From an uncultured Bacilli bacterium (lineage in GTDB: Bacteria > Bacillota_I > Bacilli_A > RF39 > UBA660), in the NCBI GenBank assembly GCA_947623995.1, contig CANQIN010000004.1, positions 1 through 43,124 on the forward strand: DNA of 43,124 bases. Reading direction: 5' to 3'. Below are positions 42,863-43,124 of the stretch, piece after piece; the first letter of the stretch is position 1; each line of letters opens with the position of its first letter. The notes under the pieces are model-generated. The model searched no databases. It saw only the letters and a list, made by a program, of their open reading frames with translations, and was not told the origin of the DNA. Both the position numbers and the translations under genes were made by a program.

Positions 42863-43124
42863 TTTCTTTCCTTTCTAACAATACTGATTTCATAATTTCT
42901 AATATATCTCCATCTAATACTTTAAAAACATTACTAGTTGTATAGCCACTTCTTAAATCTTTAATTTGTTTATATGGTTCCATAACATAATTACGAATCT
43001 GACTTCCAAAATCGATATTATTATTTATCCCTTTTATTTTATTTAATTCTTCTTCTTTCTTTTCTCTTTCTAATTGATATAATTTACTTTTTAATAATTT
43101 CATAGCTTGATCTTTATTTTTTAA
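42855..43124 (-). CDS. prfB: Peptide chain release factor 2, C-terminal part (cut by window edge)
   Basis: The frame is open to the right edge and reads LKNKDQAMKLLKSKLYQLE, then GSQIRNYVMEPYKQIKDLR, then VLDGDILEIM. These are the last 89 residues of RF2, which releases peptides at UAA and UGA stop codons. The GGQ loop and the programmed frameshift site of RF2 lie outside the window. Presence of RF2 agrees with UGA being a stop codon here. It is co-transcribed with the yitT-like gene. Confidence 0.95.
   Translation of the reverse strand, partial: LKNKDQAMKLLKSKLYQLEREKKEEELNKIKGINNNIDFGSQIRNYVMEPYKQIKDLRSGYTTSNVFKVLDGDILEIMKSVLLERKENE

Noticed and set aside
42855-43124. A free-standing 82-residue gene starting at the ATG near 43103
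   Set aside because: The frame stays open to the window edge and continues the conserved C-terminal sequence of release factor 2.

Overview
The window is very AT-rich DNA with strong AGGAGG-type ribosome binding sites, TGG-encoded tryptophan and TGA not read as a codon. Its genes (cdaA/cdaR, yitT, prfB, lgt, tex, YtxH, class B sortase) and TasA/camelysin-like and Big_2-rich surface proteins point to a low-GC Bacillota. The best guess is an uncultured host-associated Bacilli lineage near the RF39/Mollicutes/Erysipelotrichales side of the class. The species call is inference; the Gram-positive wall is supported by the sortase and its sorting signal.

Layout. 1-1161: a LysR regulator with its promoter and two palindromes, plus one end of a repeated small-RNA-like element. 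1162-13657: a six-gene operon read right to left. It encodes three exported proteins that end in almost identical dockerins (a transglutaminase-like/LRR protein, a CAP-domain protein and a beta-propeller-like protein), then a class B sortase, then two cohesin-domain proteins, one wall-anchored through an SPQTG signal and one held by a C-terminal membrane helix. 13793-16113: a small island of HTH regulators and an apparently solitary cytosine-5 DNA methyltransferase. 16145-22437: a Ca-type P-ATPase, a broken YjbR/MmcQ gene, trpS, a cysteine-peptidase/TrbC-like fusion and an unknown gene, probably one operon. 22459-26580: a radical-SAM fragment, a candidate small RNA, a surface protein behind a poly-G promoter, a RhuM-Fic protein, a YtxH protein and a DUF285 fragment. 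26625-32591: PAP2 phosphatase, asnB, tex, lgt and an unknown gene. 32931-38789: a giant Ig-repeat surface protein. 38940-43124: an unknown gene, cdaR-cdaA, yitT and the 3' end of prfB.

The most interesting system is the cohesin/dockerin operon. It has the logic of a cellulosome (wall-anchored cohesin scaffold, dockerin-tagged secreted cargo, dedicated sortase) but carries no recognisable carbohydrate-active enzyme. The cargo looks like adhesion, cross-linking or host-interaction modules. Two cargo proteins have a second, diverged internal dockerin, and there are two different cohesins, so a two-specificity assembly is possible.

The second system is a promoter family present three times on the minus strand: AAGTGGTTTAAA, exactly 14 nt, then TTGACATA and a G-rich tract inside the -35/-10 spacer. 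Two copies drive the two surface proteins with the shared C-terminal domain, one with an uninterrupted run of nine G. This looks like slipped-strand phase variation. The third copy has no surface gene behind it and instead leads into a short region ending in an intrinsic terminator before the DNA methyltransferase gene.
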